Positions 33,948 to 42,662 of a DNA stretch of 64,000 bases are shown here, in pieces (position 1 is the first letter of the stretch; each line of letters opens with the position of its first letter). The translations under genes were made by a program, and so were the position numbers. The notes under the pieces are model-generated. The model worked only from the letters and a program-made list of their open reading frames with translations. It made no database searches and was not told the DNA's origin. Source of the stretch: Paenibacillus sp. EZ-K15 (GTDB lineage Bacteria; Bacillota; Bacilli; Paenibacillales; Paenibacillaceae); the NCBI RefSeq assembly GCF_002573715.1, contig NZ_PDHM01000021.1, forward strand, positions 310,001 to 374,000, in the 5' to 3' direction.

Positions 33948-34724
33948 CTATGATGATTTCCATTTCAAAAACACATTGCGTTCCAACAAATCGATTAATG
34001 AAATAATAAGTACGGATACGACGGTAACCAGCGCTACAATAGCAAAAGCCTGCGCAGTATTGTACAGCGATGTTGCCTTCACGAGAATGTTCCCAAGGCC
34101 ATCCTTCGACGCCAGCATCTCCCCAAACAGAGCCCCGACCAGTCCGGTTGCAGCCGATAGGCGCAGACCCGCAAAAATGGTCGGCGCAGCCGATGGCAAA
34201 ATCACCTTCATGATGGTCTGGTACCGCGTGGCCTCGAATACTTGGGCGACCTTCAGATGGTTGTCCGCCGTCTGCTTAATCCCGGTCATCGTATTGACCG
34301 TGATCGTAAAGAAACAGAATAGGAACACAATCGATATTTTATGCGTGATCCCGATCCCGAGCCAGAGGGCTAGCAGCGGCACAATCGTCACCTTTGGAAT
34401 CGCCATCAGCGCCGAAAGATAGGGCCTGAAGAACTGCTCCGCCCAAGGAATCAGCACCAGAGCCATGCCCACGGCCAGGCCTCCAAGTGCCGCAATGCCA
34501 TAGCCCGCAACGAATTCGGCCAGCGTGACGTACAGATGCTTCCAAATCTCCCCGTCACCAAACAGTTTAAACAGCTCTTGGAATACTTTGGAGGGCGCAG
34601 GCAGATACAGGCTGCTGACGGTCTCCGTGCGAACCAGAAGCTCGCAGATGCCCAGTATGATCAGCAGCAAAGCCGCCTGTCCCACCCAGATGCCGCGAAA
34701 TTTCTTGGCTTTCCTCGTTCCCAT
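33948..34724 (-). CDS. ssuC: ABC transporter permease, sulfonate type
   Basis: A 258-residue BPD-type inner membrane permease with about six transmembrane segments and the EAA-type loop ATRYQTIMKVILPSAAPTIF. It pairs with the ATPase and binding protein immediately downstream. A GTG at 34733 is an alternative start that would overlap the monooxygenase stop; ATG 34724 with GGGG 9 bases upstream is preferred. Confidence 0.92.
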   Translation of the reverse strand: MGTRKAKKFRGIWVGQAALLLIILGICELLVRTETVSSLYLPAPSKVFQELFKLFGDGEIWKHLYVTLAEFVAGYGIAALGGLAVGMALVLIPWAEQFFRPYLSALMAIPKVTIVPLLALWLGIGITHKISIVFLFCFFTITVNTMTGIKQTADNHLKVAQVFEATRYQTIMKVILPSAAPTIFAGLRLSAATGLVGALFGEMLASKDGLGNILVKATSLYNTAQAFAIVALVTVVSVLIISLIDLLERNVFLKWKSS

Positions 34725-34729
34725 CAGGC

Positions 34730-36070
34730 TCACCCCTTCGCAATCAGATCATAGCGGTTCCCCGGGCGGCTTAGTCCCAAGTGCTCCCGGAAGGTGCTGC
34801 CTTCATATTCGGTACGGAATAAGCCCCGACGCTGAAGCTCGGGTACAACCAGCTCCAGGAACAGATCCAGTCCACCCGGCATATAAGGCGGGCATACATT
34901 GAATCCATCGGCCGCTTCATCCCGGAACCATTCCTCGATGATATCCGCCACTTGCGTCGCGCTGCCGACAACAAGCAGATGCCCGCGGACCGTGACGGTG
35001 AAGAAATAGAACAGATCCCTGATCGTAATATCCTCGCGTCCGTTGGCCTTTCTGGCCAGGTCGGCCCAGTGCAATGCCGTTTCCGAAGCGGATACATCCG
35101 GCAGCGGATCCTCCAGGGGATACCCCCTTAGATCAATCCCGATCTTATCCGACAGCGGACCCAGATCGTAATCGGTCACAACCAGTTCATTCAGCTCCGC
35201 ATATTTGGCACGCGCCTCTTCCTCCGTCCGGCCCACGATCGGAACCAGTCCAGGCAGGACCTTCAAATCCGAAGCTTCCCGTCCATACTCCGGAAGCCGG
35301 CCTTTCACTTCCTTGAAGAATTTGACGGCAACTTCCTTCACATTCGTTCCCGTGAAGACCATGTCGGAATATTTAGCCGCCAGCATTTGGCTGCGCAGGG
35401 AGGTTCCAGCTGTGATGAGCGGCAGCTGCCCCTGCATCGGGCGCAGAATGTTCAGCGGCCCTGCGACGGAGAAATGCTCGCCGACATGGTCCAGGGCGTG
35501 TACTTTGCTTCCGTCGGCGAACACACCGCTTGCCTTGTCCCGCGGAAGGGAGTCGTCCTCCCAGGTGTCCCACAGCCCGCTGACGATCTCGATAAATTCC
35601 TCAGCATAGTCGTACCGCTTGGCGTTATCCCAATGCTTCTCCCGGCTGAAATTCAGCGCTGCCCGCGGATCGGAACCCGTCACGACATTCCATGAGGCCC
35701 GGCCTTGGCTTAGATGATCCAAGGATGCCGTGATGCGTGCGATGTTGTACGGCTCCGCATAGGTGGTGTTCACCGTGCCAATCAAACCGATTTTATCCGT
35801 TGCCGCAGCCAGATAGGACAGCATCGTAAACGGCTCCAGCCGCGTCATTTGGGAAGGGAATAAATGCTGCATATCCGCGCTCGTGGCCAATCGGTCCCCC
35901 AGAAAGAAGAAATCAAACTTGGCCTTCTCGAGTTTCTGGGCAACCTCTTTCAGGAACTGGGGGTCATAGGCACCGTCCGTTTTGCCTTCGGGCAGCCTCC
36001 AGCCCGCGGGATGATAGCCCGTCCCAAATAAAAACAATCCAAGATGCAATTGACGACGTTTTGAACTCAT
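34730..36070 (-). CDS. LLM-class FMN-dependent monooxygenase (NtaA/SnaA/DszA family)
   Basis: A 446-residue two-component flavin monooxygenase oxygenase subunit. It begins RRQLHLGLFLFGTGYHPAGW and shows the family blocks KFDFFFLGDRLAT, RASWNVVTGSD, GQLPLITAGTS and the C-terminal DGFNVCPPYMPGG. Members oxidise nitrilotriacetate, dibenzothiophene sulfone, alkyl sulfones or similar compounds with FMNH2 from a separate reductase; no flavin reductase gene is nearby. It ends at 34730, right before the SsuC start, so it belongs to the transporter operon. Confidence 0.9.
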   Translation of the reverse strand: MSSKRRQLHLGLFLFGTGYHPAGWRLPEGKTDGAYDPQFLKEVAQKLEKAKFDFFFLGDRLATSADMQHLFPSQMTRLEPFTMLSYLAAATDKIGLIGTVNTTYAEPYNIARITASLDHLSQGRASWNVVTGSDPRAALNFSREKHWDNAKRYDYAEEFIEIVSGLWDTWEDDSLPRDKASGVFADGSKVHALDHVGEHFSVAGPLNILRPMQGQLPLITAGTSLRSQMLAAKYSDMVFTGTNVKEVAVKFFKEVKGRLPEYGREASDLKVLPGLVPIVGRTEEEARAKYAELNELVVTDYDLGPLSDKIGIDLRGYPLEDPLPDVSASETALHWADLARKANGREDITIRDLFYFFTVTVRGHLLVVGSATQVADIIEEWFRDEAADGFNVCPPYMPGGLDLFLELVVPELQRRGLFRTEYEGSTFREHLGLSRPGNRYDLIAKG

Positions 36071-36123
36071 AGTTGTGTCACCTTCCTGATCTGTAATGGT
36101 TATGGTTGATAATCATCGTGCCG

Positions 36124-36139
36124 TATAGCTATCGCTATA
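36124..36139. promoter_or_regulatory. Inverted repeat before the first monooxygenase gene
   Basis: TATAGC and GCTATA flank a 4-base centre in the 77-base gap between the aldo/keto reductase gene and the monooxygenase. It may be an operator or a weak hairpin. Confidence 0.3.
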
Positions 36140-36147
36140 TATCTGCT

Positions 36148-37128
36148 TTATCCGCGAATTCCCTCTGATAAGCGGTCGATTTCCTGCAGTTCTTCCTCTG
36201 TCAGCCGCTCATCCGAATGCTTCAATGAATCCGCGATATGCTCGGGCTTCGATGCCCCGACAATGGCTGATGTGATGCCTGGGCGACTGAGCACCCAGTT
36301 CAGGGCGAACTGCGGAAGCGTCCATCCCCGGTGCTCGGCCAGCGGCCGGATCGCTTCCACAACGGAGAGTGCATGCCGCTGGTTCAGCAGCAATTGCAAT
36401 CTCTGTTCGCCTGCAGCCAGGCGCGAGTCCGATGGGGGAGCTTCGCCCGCCCGGTACTTCCCGGACAATATGCCCCGGCCGAGCGGGCTGTACACGATAA
36501 CCCCAACCTGCTCGGACTGGGCAAAGGGAATTAATTCACGTTCGATATCTCTTGTAATGAGACTGTATTCCGGCTGTACGCTCTCGAACCTGCGCAGACC
36601 GTGGAGCGCACTGATGCCATGAGCTTTGGCCAGCTGCCAAGCCGCATAGTTCGAGCAGCCGATATAGCGGACTTTACCCTGACGTACAAGATCCGTAAGC
36701 GCCTCAAGCGTCTCTTCCAGCGGGGTAAACTCATCAAACCGGTGCACTTGATACAGATCGATATAATCCGTTTGAAGCCGGGCAAGGCTATTCTCCAGCG
36801 CACGGTAGATATGATAGCGGCTTTGGCCTTGGTCATTAATGCCGGGACCGATCCGGTTATGCAGCTTGGTAGCTAGGAGAATATCTTGTCTTCGCTCCTT
36901 CAGCAGCCTGCCCAGAATTTCTTCCGATTCCCCAAGCTGGTTTACGTTCCCGTTATCCATACCGGTGCCGTACACGTCAGCCGTATCGATGAGATTGATG
37001 CCAGACCCAAGTGCCTGATCCAATACGGCGGCCGAAGCCCTCTCATCAATCCAGCGCCCGAAAGCCATCGTCCCCAGACTCACCTCCGACACTTGAATTC
37101 CGGTTCTACCCAGTGCTCTATACTTCAT
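36148..37128 (-). CDS. Aldo/keto reductase
   Basis: A 326-residue (beta/alpha)8 NADPH-dependent reductase. The start motif is MKYRALGRTGIQVSEVSLGT, and the catalytic tetrad is visible as Asp and Tyr in DTADVYGTG, Lys in LLATKLHN and His in YQVHRFD. The C-terminal cofactor loop is AIVGASKPEHI. GGAGG lies 9 bases before ATG 37128; the longer in-frame start at 37200 falls inside the leader hairpin. It is the first gene after an internal promoter and an attenuator-like hairpin, and heads the monooxygenase-transporter unit. It may reduce an aldehyde or ketone released by the monooxygenases. Confidence 0.9.
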   Translation of the reverse strand: MKYRALGRTGIQVSEVSLGTMAFGRWIDERASAAVLDQALGSGINLIDTADVYGTGMDNGNVNQLGESEEILGRLLKERRQDILLATKLHNRIGPGINDQGQSRYHIYRALENSLARLQTDYIDLYQVHRFDEFTPLEETLEALTDLVRQGKVRYIGCSNYAAWQLAKAHGISALHGLRRFESVQPEYSLITRDIERELIPFAQSEQVGVIVYSPLGRGILSGKYRAGEAPPSDSRLAAGEQRLQLLLNQRHALSVVEAIRPLAEHRGWTLPQFALNWVLSRPGITSAIVGASKPEHIADSLKHSDERLTEEELQEIDRLSEGIRG

Positions 37129-37156
37129 GATTGCTGCCTCCTCGTAAGATTCATAC

Positions 37157-37218
37157 AAAAAAACAGCCGAAGACACACCTCGGACCACAAGCTGATCCAA
37201 GGATGCATCTCCGGCTGT
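37157..37218 (-). terminator. Leader hairpin with T-tract: candidate attenuator
   Basis: On the minus strand an 11-bp stem (37208-37218 with 37163-37173, one G-U pair) encloses an inner hairpin (CCTTGGA / TCCGAGG) and is followed by seven T residues (37157-37163). It lies between a good promoter (37266-37294) and the aldo/keto reductase start, so it sits in an untranslated leader of about 130 bases and could terminate transcription before the operon. Confidence 0.7.
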
Positions 37219-37265
37219 CCGGTAGAATGCGCATCAATTCTATTATTTCCGATATGTTAAGTAGG

Positions 37266-37294
37266 ATTATAGCATCGTCTAATTTTGTCGTCAA
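37266..37294 (-). promoter_or_regulatory. Sigma-A promoter for the aldo/keto reductase operon
   Basis: TTGACG (37289-37294) and TATAAT (37266-37271) with a 17-base spacer, directly after the stop codon of the upstream monooxygenase gene. Confidence 0.8.
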
Positions 37295-37300
37295 TTATTT

Positions 37301-38617
37301 TTAATGTTGGGTTTCCGGCCGGATGAGACCGAGATGATCCCGTAACGTTCTGCCTGTATAGTCCTCGCGAAACACGCCGCGCTGCTGAAGCAGCGGCACT
37401 ACACGCTCCACAAACTGCTCGAGACCACCCGGAAGCAAAGGGGCCATAATGTTGAATCCGTCGCAAGCCCCGCTTCGAAACCAATCCTCGATCCGATCGG
37501 CAATCTGCTGCGGGGTTCCGATCATCGTCATATGACCTCTGGATACCGCGTAATGCCGGCCTAGCTCCAGAATGCTCATGCCCGATTTCACGGCCATATC
37601 CATAATCATGATCGCCCGGCTGCTGTTCCCTTCCCTCGGCAGATCAGGCAGCGGACCGTCTACCGGATATCCTGTCAAATCAGCATTCAGCAATTGCGAT
37701 ACATATTTCACCCCTGCTTCCGGCAAGATGAGCTCGCTGAACGTCCGATGATACGCCAAAGCCTCGGCTTCGCTCTCTCCAAGGAAGATCAGTAGGCCCG
37801 GCAGAACCTTCACCTCTTCCCCTTCCCGTCCATACTCCTTGAGCAAGTCCTTAAACTCGCGGTAATACCTTATCGCATCTTCTTTACTCTCGCAGGCCGT
37901 AAAGACAACATCGGCCGTTTGGGCCGCCAGCCTTCTTCCCGCTTCCGAGGTTCCCGCTTCAATGATAACGGGTCTGCCTTGCGGAGATCTAGGCATGTTC
38001 AACGGGCCCTCTACCTTGAAGAACTCTCCTTCATGATGAACCCGATGAATCCGGGTCGTATCCGCAAAGACAGCTCTCTTCCGATCCAACACAAGGGCGT
38101 CGTCCTCCCAGCTGTTCCAACATTCCTTAACAACCTGTAGAAACTCCTCCGCCCGTTCATACCGCTTCCCATGCTCCGTTAATTCCGCCGAGCCGAAATT
38201 GCGTGCCTCCGCATCCTTCGTGGAGGTCACCACGTTCCATGCGGCTCTGCCGCCGCTGATATGATCCAGCGTGGACAGGCGCCTTGCCAATGCGTAGGGC
38301 TCGTTGAATGTAGTAGATGCCGTACCGGCTAATCCAACATACTCCGTGACGCCAGCCAGACTGCTGAGCATGGTCAACGCTTCAGGTTGAAGAAAGCTGA
38401 CATTCGTCCGCAAATCCTCGATCAACGGAATCGAGTTGTTGTCCGCAAGGAATACCATATCGAATTTCCCGCGTTCGGCTGCTTGAGCGCAGCGCTTATA
38501 GAAATCGTAATCCACGGCTCCGACCCCCGCCGAACCGGGATGCCGCCAAGCGGCAATATGATGGCCGTAATTCATTAGAAAAGCGCCCAGACTTAATTGG
38601 CGTCGCTCCGCACCCAT
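37301..38617 (-). CDS. LLM-class FMN-dependent monooxygenase (NtaA/SnaA/DszA family)
   Basis: A 438-residue paralogue of the monooxygenase at 34730, clearly diverged. It shares the opening RRQLSLGAFLMNYGHHIAAW, the KFDMVFLADNNS block, RAAWNVVTSTKD and DGFNIMAPLLPGG. It needs reduced FMN from an unlinked reductase. The start ATG 38617 aligns with the paralogue's; a GTG at 38629 is possible. It is upstream of the internal promoter, and its own promoter is not obvious in the 44-base gap to the DUF4825 gene. Confidence 0.88.
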   Translation of the reverse strand: MGAERRQLSLGAFLMNYGHHIAAWRHPGSAGVGAVDYDFYKRCAQAAERGKFDMVFLADNNSIPLIEDLRTNVSFLQPEALTMLSSLAGVTEYVGLAGTASTTFNEPYALARRLSTLDHISGGRAAWNVVTSTKDAEARNFGSAELTEHGKRYERAEEFLQVVKECWNSWEDDALVLDRKRAVFADTTRIHRVHHEGEFFKVEGPLNMPRSPQGRPVIIEAGTSEAGRRLAAQTADVVFTACESKEDAIRYYREFKDLLKEYGREGEEVKVLPGLLIFLGESEAEALAYHRTFSELILPEAGVKYVSQLLNADLTGYPVDGPLPDLPREGNSSRAIMIMDMAVKSGMSILELGRHYAVSRGHMTMIGTPQQIADRIEDWFRSGACDGFNIMAPLLPGGLEQFVERVVPLLQQRGVFREDYTGRTLRDHLGLIRPETQH

Positions 38618-38661
38618 CTCTATGCTCACCTTCCCTTTATCTCTACTGAAGCTGTTTATCT

Positions 38662-39234
38662 CTACAGAAACTTACGCTCAACCAGTTTCTCTACGTAATC
38701 ACCGACGTACTTCATATCATCAAGACGGGATTGAACCTCCTTCTCCCATGTCCCGGCATCCTGTAATGAAGCAAGAGTAACCTGGTTGCCATACCACGAC
38801 TCAACCTCGTCCCGCCGGATGGTGAAGGTTTGGTCTTCAAAGGCGAAGATCAGTTTCTCCAAATTATCAATCATGGCAAAATTCGCAGTGGAATTATAAA
38901 CCAGTAGCTGCTTCAGCTTCTCCTCTTGCAGATCACCGGCCCTGGCCTGGAGCCGGAGCTCGGCCGTCAATTCCTCCGGGTAGAGCTGAAATGTGCGTTC
39001 GATGTCACGCATGGGAAGCGAAGCATTCAAATTGATCAGGTTCCCGGCATTCCCCATATACGGGCTGGCGAAGCTTAACGAATTTCGGATATCATGCGTC
39101 AACGGATCATTCTGCTCCGCTTCATATTGAATGGCCTGTTCATTTGCCCTGGGCTTAATGAATCCCTCCAGTGCAGCCATACCCACTACGCCGATAAGCA
39201 GCAGCGCAACAATCAGCCAATTTTTTCTGCTCAT
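38662..39234 (-). CDS. DUF4825-like membrane-anchored protein
   Basis: A 190-residue protein with one N-terminal transmembrane helix or uncleaved signal (residues about 5-24) and an extracellular domain. SPYMGNAGNLINLNASLP followed by the LQARAG strand resembles DUF4825, a family of unknown role in Bacillales. It is the third gene in a coupled operon: its ATG overlaps the stop of the upstream membrane protein gene by four bases (ATGA). Confidence 0.65.
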   Translation of the reverse strand: MSRKNWLIVALLLIGVVGMAALEGFIKPRANEQAIQYEAEQNDPLTHDIRNSLSFASPYMGNAGNLINLNASLPMRDIERTFQLYPEELTAELRLQARAGDLQEEKLKQLLVYNSTANFAMIDNLEKLIFAFEDQTFTIRRDEVESWYGNQVTLASLQDAGTWEKEVQSRLDDMKYVGDYVEKLVERKFL

Positions 39235-39911
39235 GGTTCATTCACCTCAAGTTGAAGAGTTAGTTTACAAGCTTTTTGGATAAGCAGCGGAATGATGACC
39301 GACGTCATCGGGATGGCATATCGCATGACGGTTTCGTAGAACGAATAGGGCCCATCGATCCGCAGTGCTCGCCCAAACCATAGATCACTGCCGTATTGAA
39401 TCACGAAGGTGTACATGGATACGACTACGATAAATATCGACCACAACCACCATGCCCCTTTACTCCATTTGGCCAATTTACCTGCGTTGATTATTCTTGT
39501 CTGCTTCTCATACCGTTTCAGATGCCGTGACATGGAAAGATACACCGCTCCGGTGAAGACAACAACGCACAGCAGGAGGGTGTTCACCCCTATACCGCTT
39601 GGCAAAAATCGGGCCGGGATGGTGACGATCCAGGCCAGCAAGGAATAAATAAGTGCGCTCTGAACAAGGTCATAACGGAAACGGTAGCTGTAAACTTTTT
39701 GATTATCGTCAATGAGGGCCTCGATATCTTCGATGTTATCGATAGCCAGACTGATGGCCGATTGATATTCCATGCCGTTCTCCATATAATCCGTAACCCG
39801 CGCCTCCAAATTGCTGAGAACCTCATTCTTCAGCTCTACCACTTCCTTGGTTTTGCGTTGATTCGCAAATAGACGGTCCACAAAGATCTCCAGGTCATGC
39901 CTGTTGGTCAT
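39231..39911 (-). CDS. Membrane protein with permease-prefix-type N-terminus
   Basis: A 226-residue protein. The first 85 residues are a soluble helical region of the 'permease prefix' kind (HDLEIFVDRLFANQRKTKEV, with a second half AISLAIDNIEDIEALI). Four transmembrane helices follow (about 92-215). It lacks the FtsX permease domains that often follow such prefixes. Its ATG overlaps the PadR stop (ATGA), so translation is coupled. This pair with a PadR regulator is a common control cassette for membrane-stress or antibiotic responses, but no inducer is known. Confidence 0.7.
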   Translation of the reverse strand: MTNRHDLEIFVDRLFANQRKTKEVVELKNEVLSNLEARVTDYMENGMEYQSAISLAIDNIEDIEALIDDNQKVYSYRFRYDLVQSALIYSLLAWIVTIPARFLPSGIGVNTLLLCVVVFTGAVYLSMSRHLKRYEKQTRIINAGKLAKWSKGAWWLWSIFIVVVSMYTFVIQYGSDLWFGRALRIDGPYSFYETVMRYAIPMTSVIIPLLIQKACKLTLQLEVNEP

Positions 39912-40264
39912 TGCTCTGTCAGCTCCTTTCCGTTCCCGATCAGAACATCGATAATCTCGCGTGCAGCCTTCCATTCCTCTTGATTTTGCAGCAAGCGTCC
40001 CTGTCCCTCCTGGCTGAGGTTGTAATATTTGCGCCTTCCGCCCTGGGTTTCTTCTCCCCAATAGGAACGGATCAATCCCTGCTTCTCCAATCTTCTCAGA
40101 CTGGAATACAATGTAGGCTCCTTCAGTTCAAATCGATTCCCGCTTCGTATCGAGATTTCTTTAATGATCTGATAACCGTAATTATCCCCGTCCGATAACA
40201 CGCGCAAAATAAAGGTATCAATATTTCCACGTATCAAATCACTGTTATATAAGGATTCTATCAA
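39908..40264 (-). CDS. PadR family transcriptional regulator
   Basis: A 118-residue winged-helix regulator. NIDTFILRVLSDGDNYGYQI then LKEPTLYSSLRRLEKQGLI is the PadR DNA-binding domain, with the wing in GGRRKYYNLS. The start codon is TTG at 40264, with AAGGAGGT 8 bases upstream. It leads a three-gene operon with 4-base overlaps (regulator, four-helix membrane protein, DUF4825 protein). Confidence 0.9.
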   Translation of the reverse strand: MIESLYNSDLIRGNIDTFILRVLSDGDNYGYQIIKEISIRSGNRFELKEPTLYSSLRRLEKQGLIRSYWGEETQGGRRKYYNLSQEGQGRLLQNQEEWKAAREIIDVLIGNGKELTEQ

Positions 40265-40465
40265 ATACCCGGACCTCCTTAACGGAATGGAATGGGTATA
40301 ACATAACGCATATTACTATGTATGTCAAAGTAATACCTCACACATATATTTCTCTCTTCGTCGATTGACGGTTTACAAGCACTACTATATAATTCTTGAA
40401 AGTTCTTCCTATAATAATTAGAATTGCTTCATTATTGTATTTAGCACGTGCAGGAGGAGACGGTT

Positions 40466-40993
40466 TTGCTTCATAAATACATTCGACGACTCAAATACTA
40501 TATTCTCCGGACTCTCCGCATGCAAAATAGCGATCATCGAATTGCGCTCGGTTTTGCCGTAGGTTTCTTCCCTTGCTGGTATCCAACCTTTGGCATTGAT
40601 CTGCTGCTGGCTCCGCTGCTCGCTCGTATGGTTCGGGCGAACATCCCCTCCGCCTTCCTTGCAGCTTCGACTGGATCTGTCTTGTGGCCGATCCTGTTCT
40701 ATTTAAACTATAGAATCGGGGTATTTGTGCATCTGTTCACCACATTTCCCAAAACCTTTGAAATCGAAGATGCTCTCTCGGCACCTGTCCCCGAGACGGA
40801 TTATCGAATTGAGACAAATCATTTTGGCAGATTAGGCGATATGGGCGTCAACTTTCTTGTCGGCGCCCTCATCAACAGCATCCTATCTACATTGATACTC
40901 TATATTTTGCTGCGCATCTTGCTCTCCCTTTACCGCAGACCCTTGCTTCATAGAATCAAAGAATTCATTCGCAGAGGAAGATCGAAGTCTTGA
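40466..40993 (+). CDS. DUF2062 domain membrane protein
   Basis: A 175-residue protein spanning a DUF2062 domain, with hydrophobic segments around residues 25-45, 55-80 and 130-155. The family blocks IALGFAVGFFPCWYPTFGID and GSVLWPILFYLNYRIG are present. The function is unknown; DUF2062 is often linked to envelope or glycosyltransferase genes. The start is TTG 40466 with GGAGGAG 6 bases upstream; GTG 40448 lies before that ribosome site. It is monocistronic with its own terminator. Confidence 0.82.
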   Translation: MLHKYIRRLKYYILRTLRMQNSDHRIALGFAVGFFPCWYPTFGIDLLLAPLLARMVRANIPSAFLAASTGSVLWPILFYLNYRIGVFVHLFTTFPKTFEIEDALSAPVPETDYRIETNHFGRLGDMGVNFLVGALINSILSTLILYILLRILLSLYRRPLLHRIKEFIRRGRSKS

Positions 40994-41010
40994 TTAAAGC
41001 TCATAATGAA

Positions 41011-41044
41011 AAGCGCCTGGAACCCCTTCCCAGGCGCTTTTTTT
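41011..41044 (+). terminator. Terminator of the DUF2062 gene
   Basis: AAGCGCCTGG and CCAGGCGCTT form a perfect 10-bp stem followed by a run of T residues. Confidence 0.85.
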
Positions 41045-41201
41045 ATTTATTCATAATCAAGTTACATTGTCCCTGCCTTATTTCAACTTCTCTTCAGTCC
41101 CTGGCCAGTTTCTCTGGAAAATTCGGTATAAGTTGCTAAAAGTACGGCATTCTAAAGAGGATGAGCCTTTACTACGACCGGCAAAGGAGGGAAGAACAAA
41201 A

Positions 41202-42662
41202 ATGAAATCGAAGGTGCAGCACGTACTGCTTGCCCCTGTTAAAGAGCGGCTTGCGAATTGCGAGGATGTCATCTATCAATCCTTACGTATCCATGGATCG
41301 ACGTGCACCGTTATCTATATTGAATCCATTGTGGATATCAGCACTCTGCACGAGCATATCGTTAAACCGCTGATTAAGGAAGCCGCATTGATTCAGCATA
41401 ACTTTAACGACTTCATTGACCGTATGGATCGTGGAGATATCCTATCGGTTCCATTTCATCGTTCTTCCTCGGCGGAGTATATTGCCAATATGATTGTCGA
41501 AGGCACGGCGGTAGTGGTTGTGGAGCAATTGGCAGAGGCTTATTTATTCGACATCGCCTTGTATCAGAAACGGGCGGTTTCGGAATCTCAGAATGAGCTG
41601 GTGGTGAACGGGCCGCAAGAAGCTTTTATCGAAGACATTGGTACGAATTTATCGCTGCTCCGGCACAAAATCAAACATACGGATCTCAAAACCGTACGTT
41701 ATCAGATTGGTGACTATTCCAAAACCGCCGTATATATGGTGTATGTCGATGGCTTATGCAAACCCGAAGTTGTCGCTCAAGTGGACCGGCAGCTGAATAG
41801 CATATCCATTGATGGCACCTTCGGGATCAGCACCTTGTCCGAGCAAATGAAGGAAGGCGTGAAATCCCCGTTTCCGCAGTTTCAATACACGGAGCGACCG
41901 GATTCCGTAGCCGCTTCTCTGCTTGAAGGCAGGGTCGGCATCATGCAGGATGGAACGCCGTCGGCTCTTATTGTGCCTGTCACTCTATTTTCCCTACTGC
42001 AGTCGTCCGAGGATTATTATCATAGCTTCTTCTCTTCCAGCTGGATCCGGATTATCCGATTCATGTTCGCCGTCATTTCATTGCTGATGCCTTCGCTATA
42101 TGTGGCGATCACCACATTTCAGCCTTCCATCATACCCAGCGATCTGCTGATCACCATTGCGGCATCACGTGAGAACATCCCATTCACCGCCTTAACCGAA
42201 GCGCTGATCATGGAGCTTACCTTCGAAGCATTGCGGGAAGCCGGAACCCGGATCCCCAAACCCGTCGGGCAGACCATATCCATCATCGGCGCCATCGTCA
42301 TTGGGCAGGCGGCTGTAGCAGCCGGTATCGTATCCAACCCGATGGTCATCGTGGTGTCCATAACCGGAATCGCTTCTTATATCATTCCGCACTTCGAGCT
42401 CGGGCTGGCGTTCCGCTTGCTGCGTTTCCCCATACTCATTCTGGGAGGGACACTCGGTCTTATCGGCGTATTTGCCGCTGCCTTCCTTGTGTATGGCCAC
42501 ATGGCTTCCCTGAAGTCGTTTAATACGCCTTATCTGCAGCCCGTTGCGCCGCTTGTGATATCCGAATGGAAGGATACCTTCCTGAGGGCACCATCCATGC
42601 TGATGAAGAAGCGGCCTAAGACCTATGCGTCATCCAACAATTTAAGGAGAAGAAAGCCATAA
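41202..42662 (+). CDS. GerA-family spore germination receptor, A subunit
   Basis: A 486-residue germinant receptor A subunit, located in the inner spore membrane. A soluble N-terminal domain (residues 1 to about 235, including KVQHVLLAPVKERLANCEDV) precedes the membrane domain with about five helices (IRIIRFMFAVISLLMPSLYV, then FTALTEALIMELTFEALREA and GQTISIIGAIVIGQAAVAAG, the most conserved family blocks). It senses nutrients together with the B and C subunits encoded next. AAAGGAGG lies 11 bases before ATG 41202; the region back to 41067 is not part of the usual protein. Confidence 0.93.
   Translation: MKSKVQHVLLAPVKERLANCEDVIYQSLRIHGSTCTVIYIESIVDISTLHEHIVKPLIKEAALIQHNFNDFIDRMDRGDILSVPFHRSSSAEYIANMIVEGTAVVVVEQLAEAYLFDIALYQKRAVSESQNELVVNGPQEAFIEDIGTNLSLLRHKIKHTDLKTVRYQIGDYSKTAVYMVYVDGLCKPEVVAQVDRQLNSISIDGTFGISTLSEQMKEGVKSPFPQFQYTERPDSVAASLLEGRVGIMQDGTPSALIVPVTLFSLLQSSEDYYHSFFSSSWIRIIRFMFAVISLLMPSLYVAITTFQPSIIPSDLLITIAASRENIPFTALTEALIMELTFEALREAGTRIPKPVGQTISIIGAIVIGQAAVAAGIVSNPMVIVVSITGIASYIIPHFELGLAFRLLRFPILILGGTLGLIGVFAAAFLVYGHMASLKSFNTPYLQPVAPLVISEWKDTFLRAPSMLMKKRPKTYASSNNLRRRKP

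Noticed and set aside
37129..37265. SAM (S-box) riboswitch in the sulfur operon leader
   Set aside because: The conserved S-box core blocks are not visible; only promoter, hairpin and T-tract can be supported.
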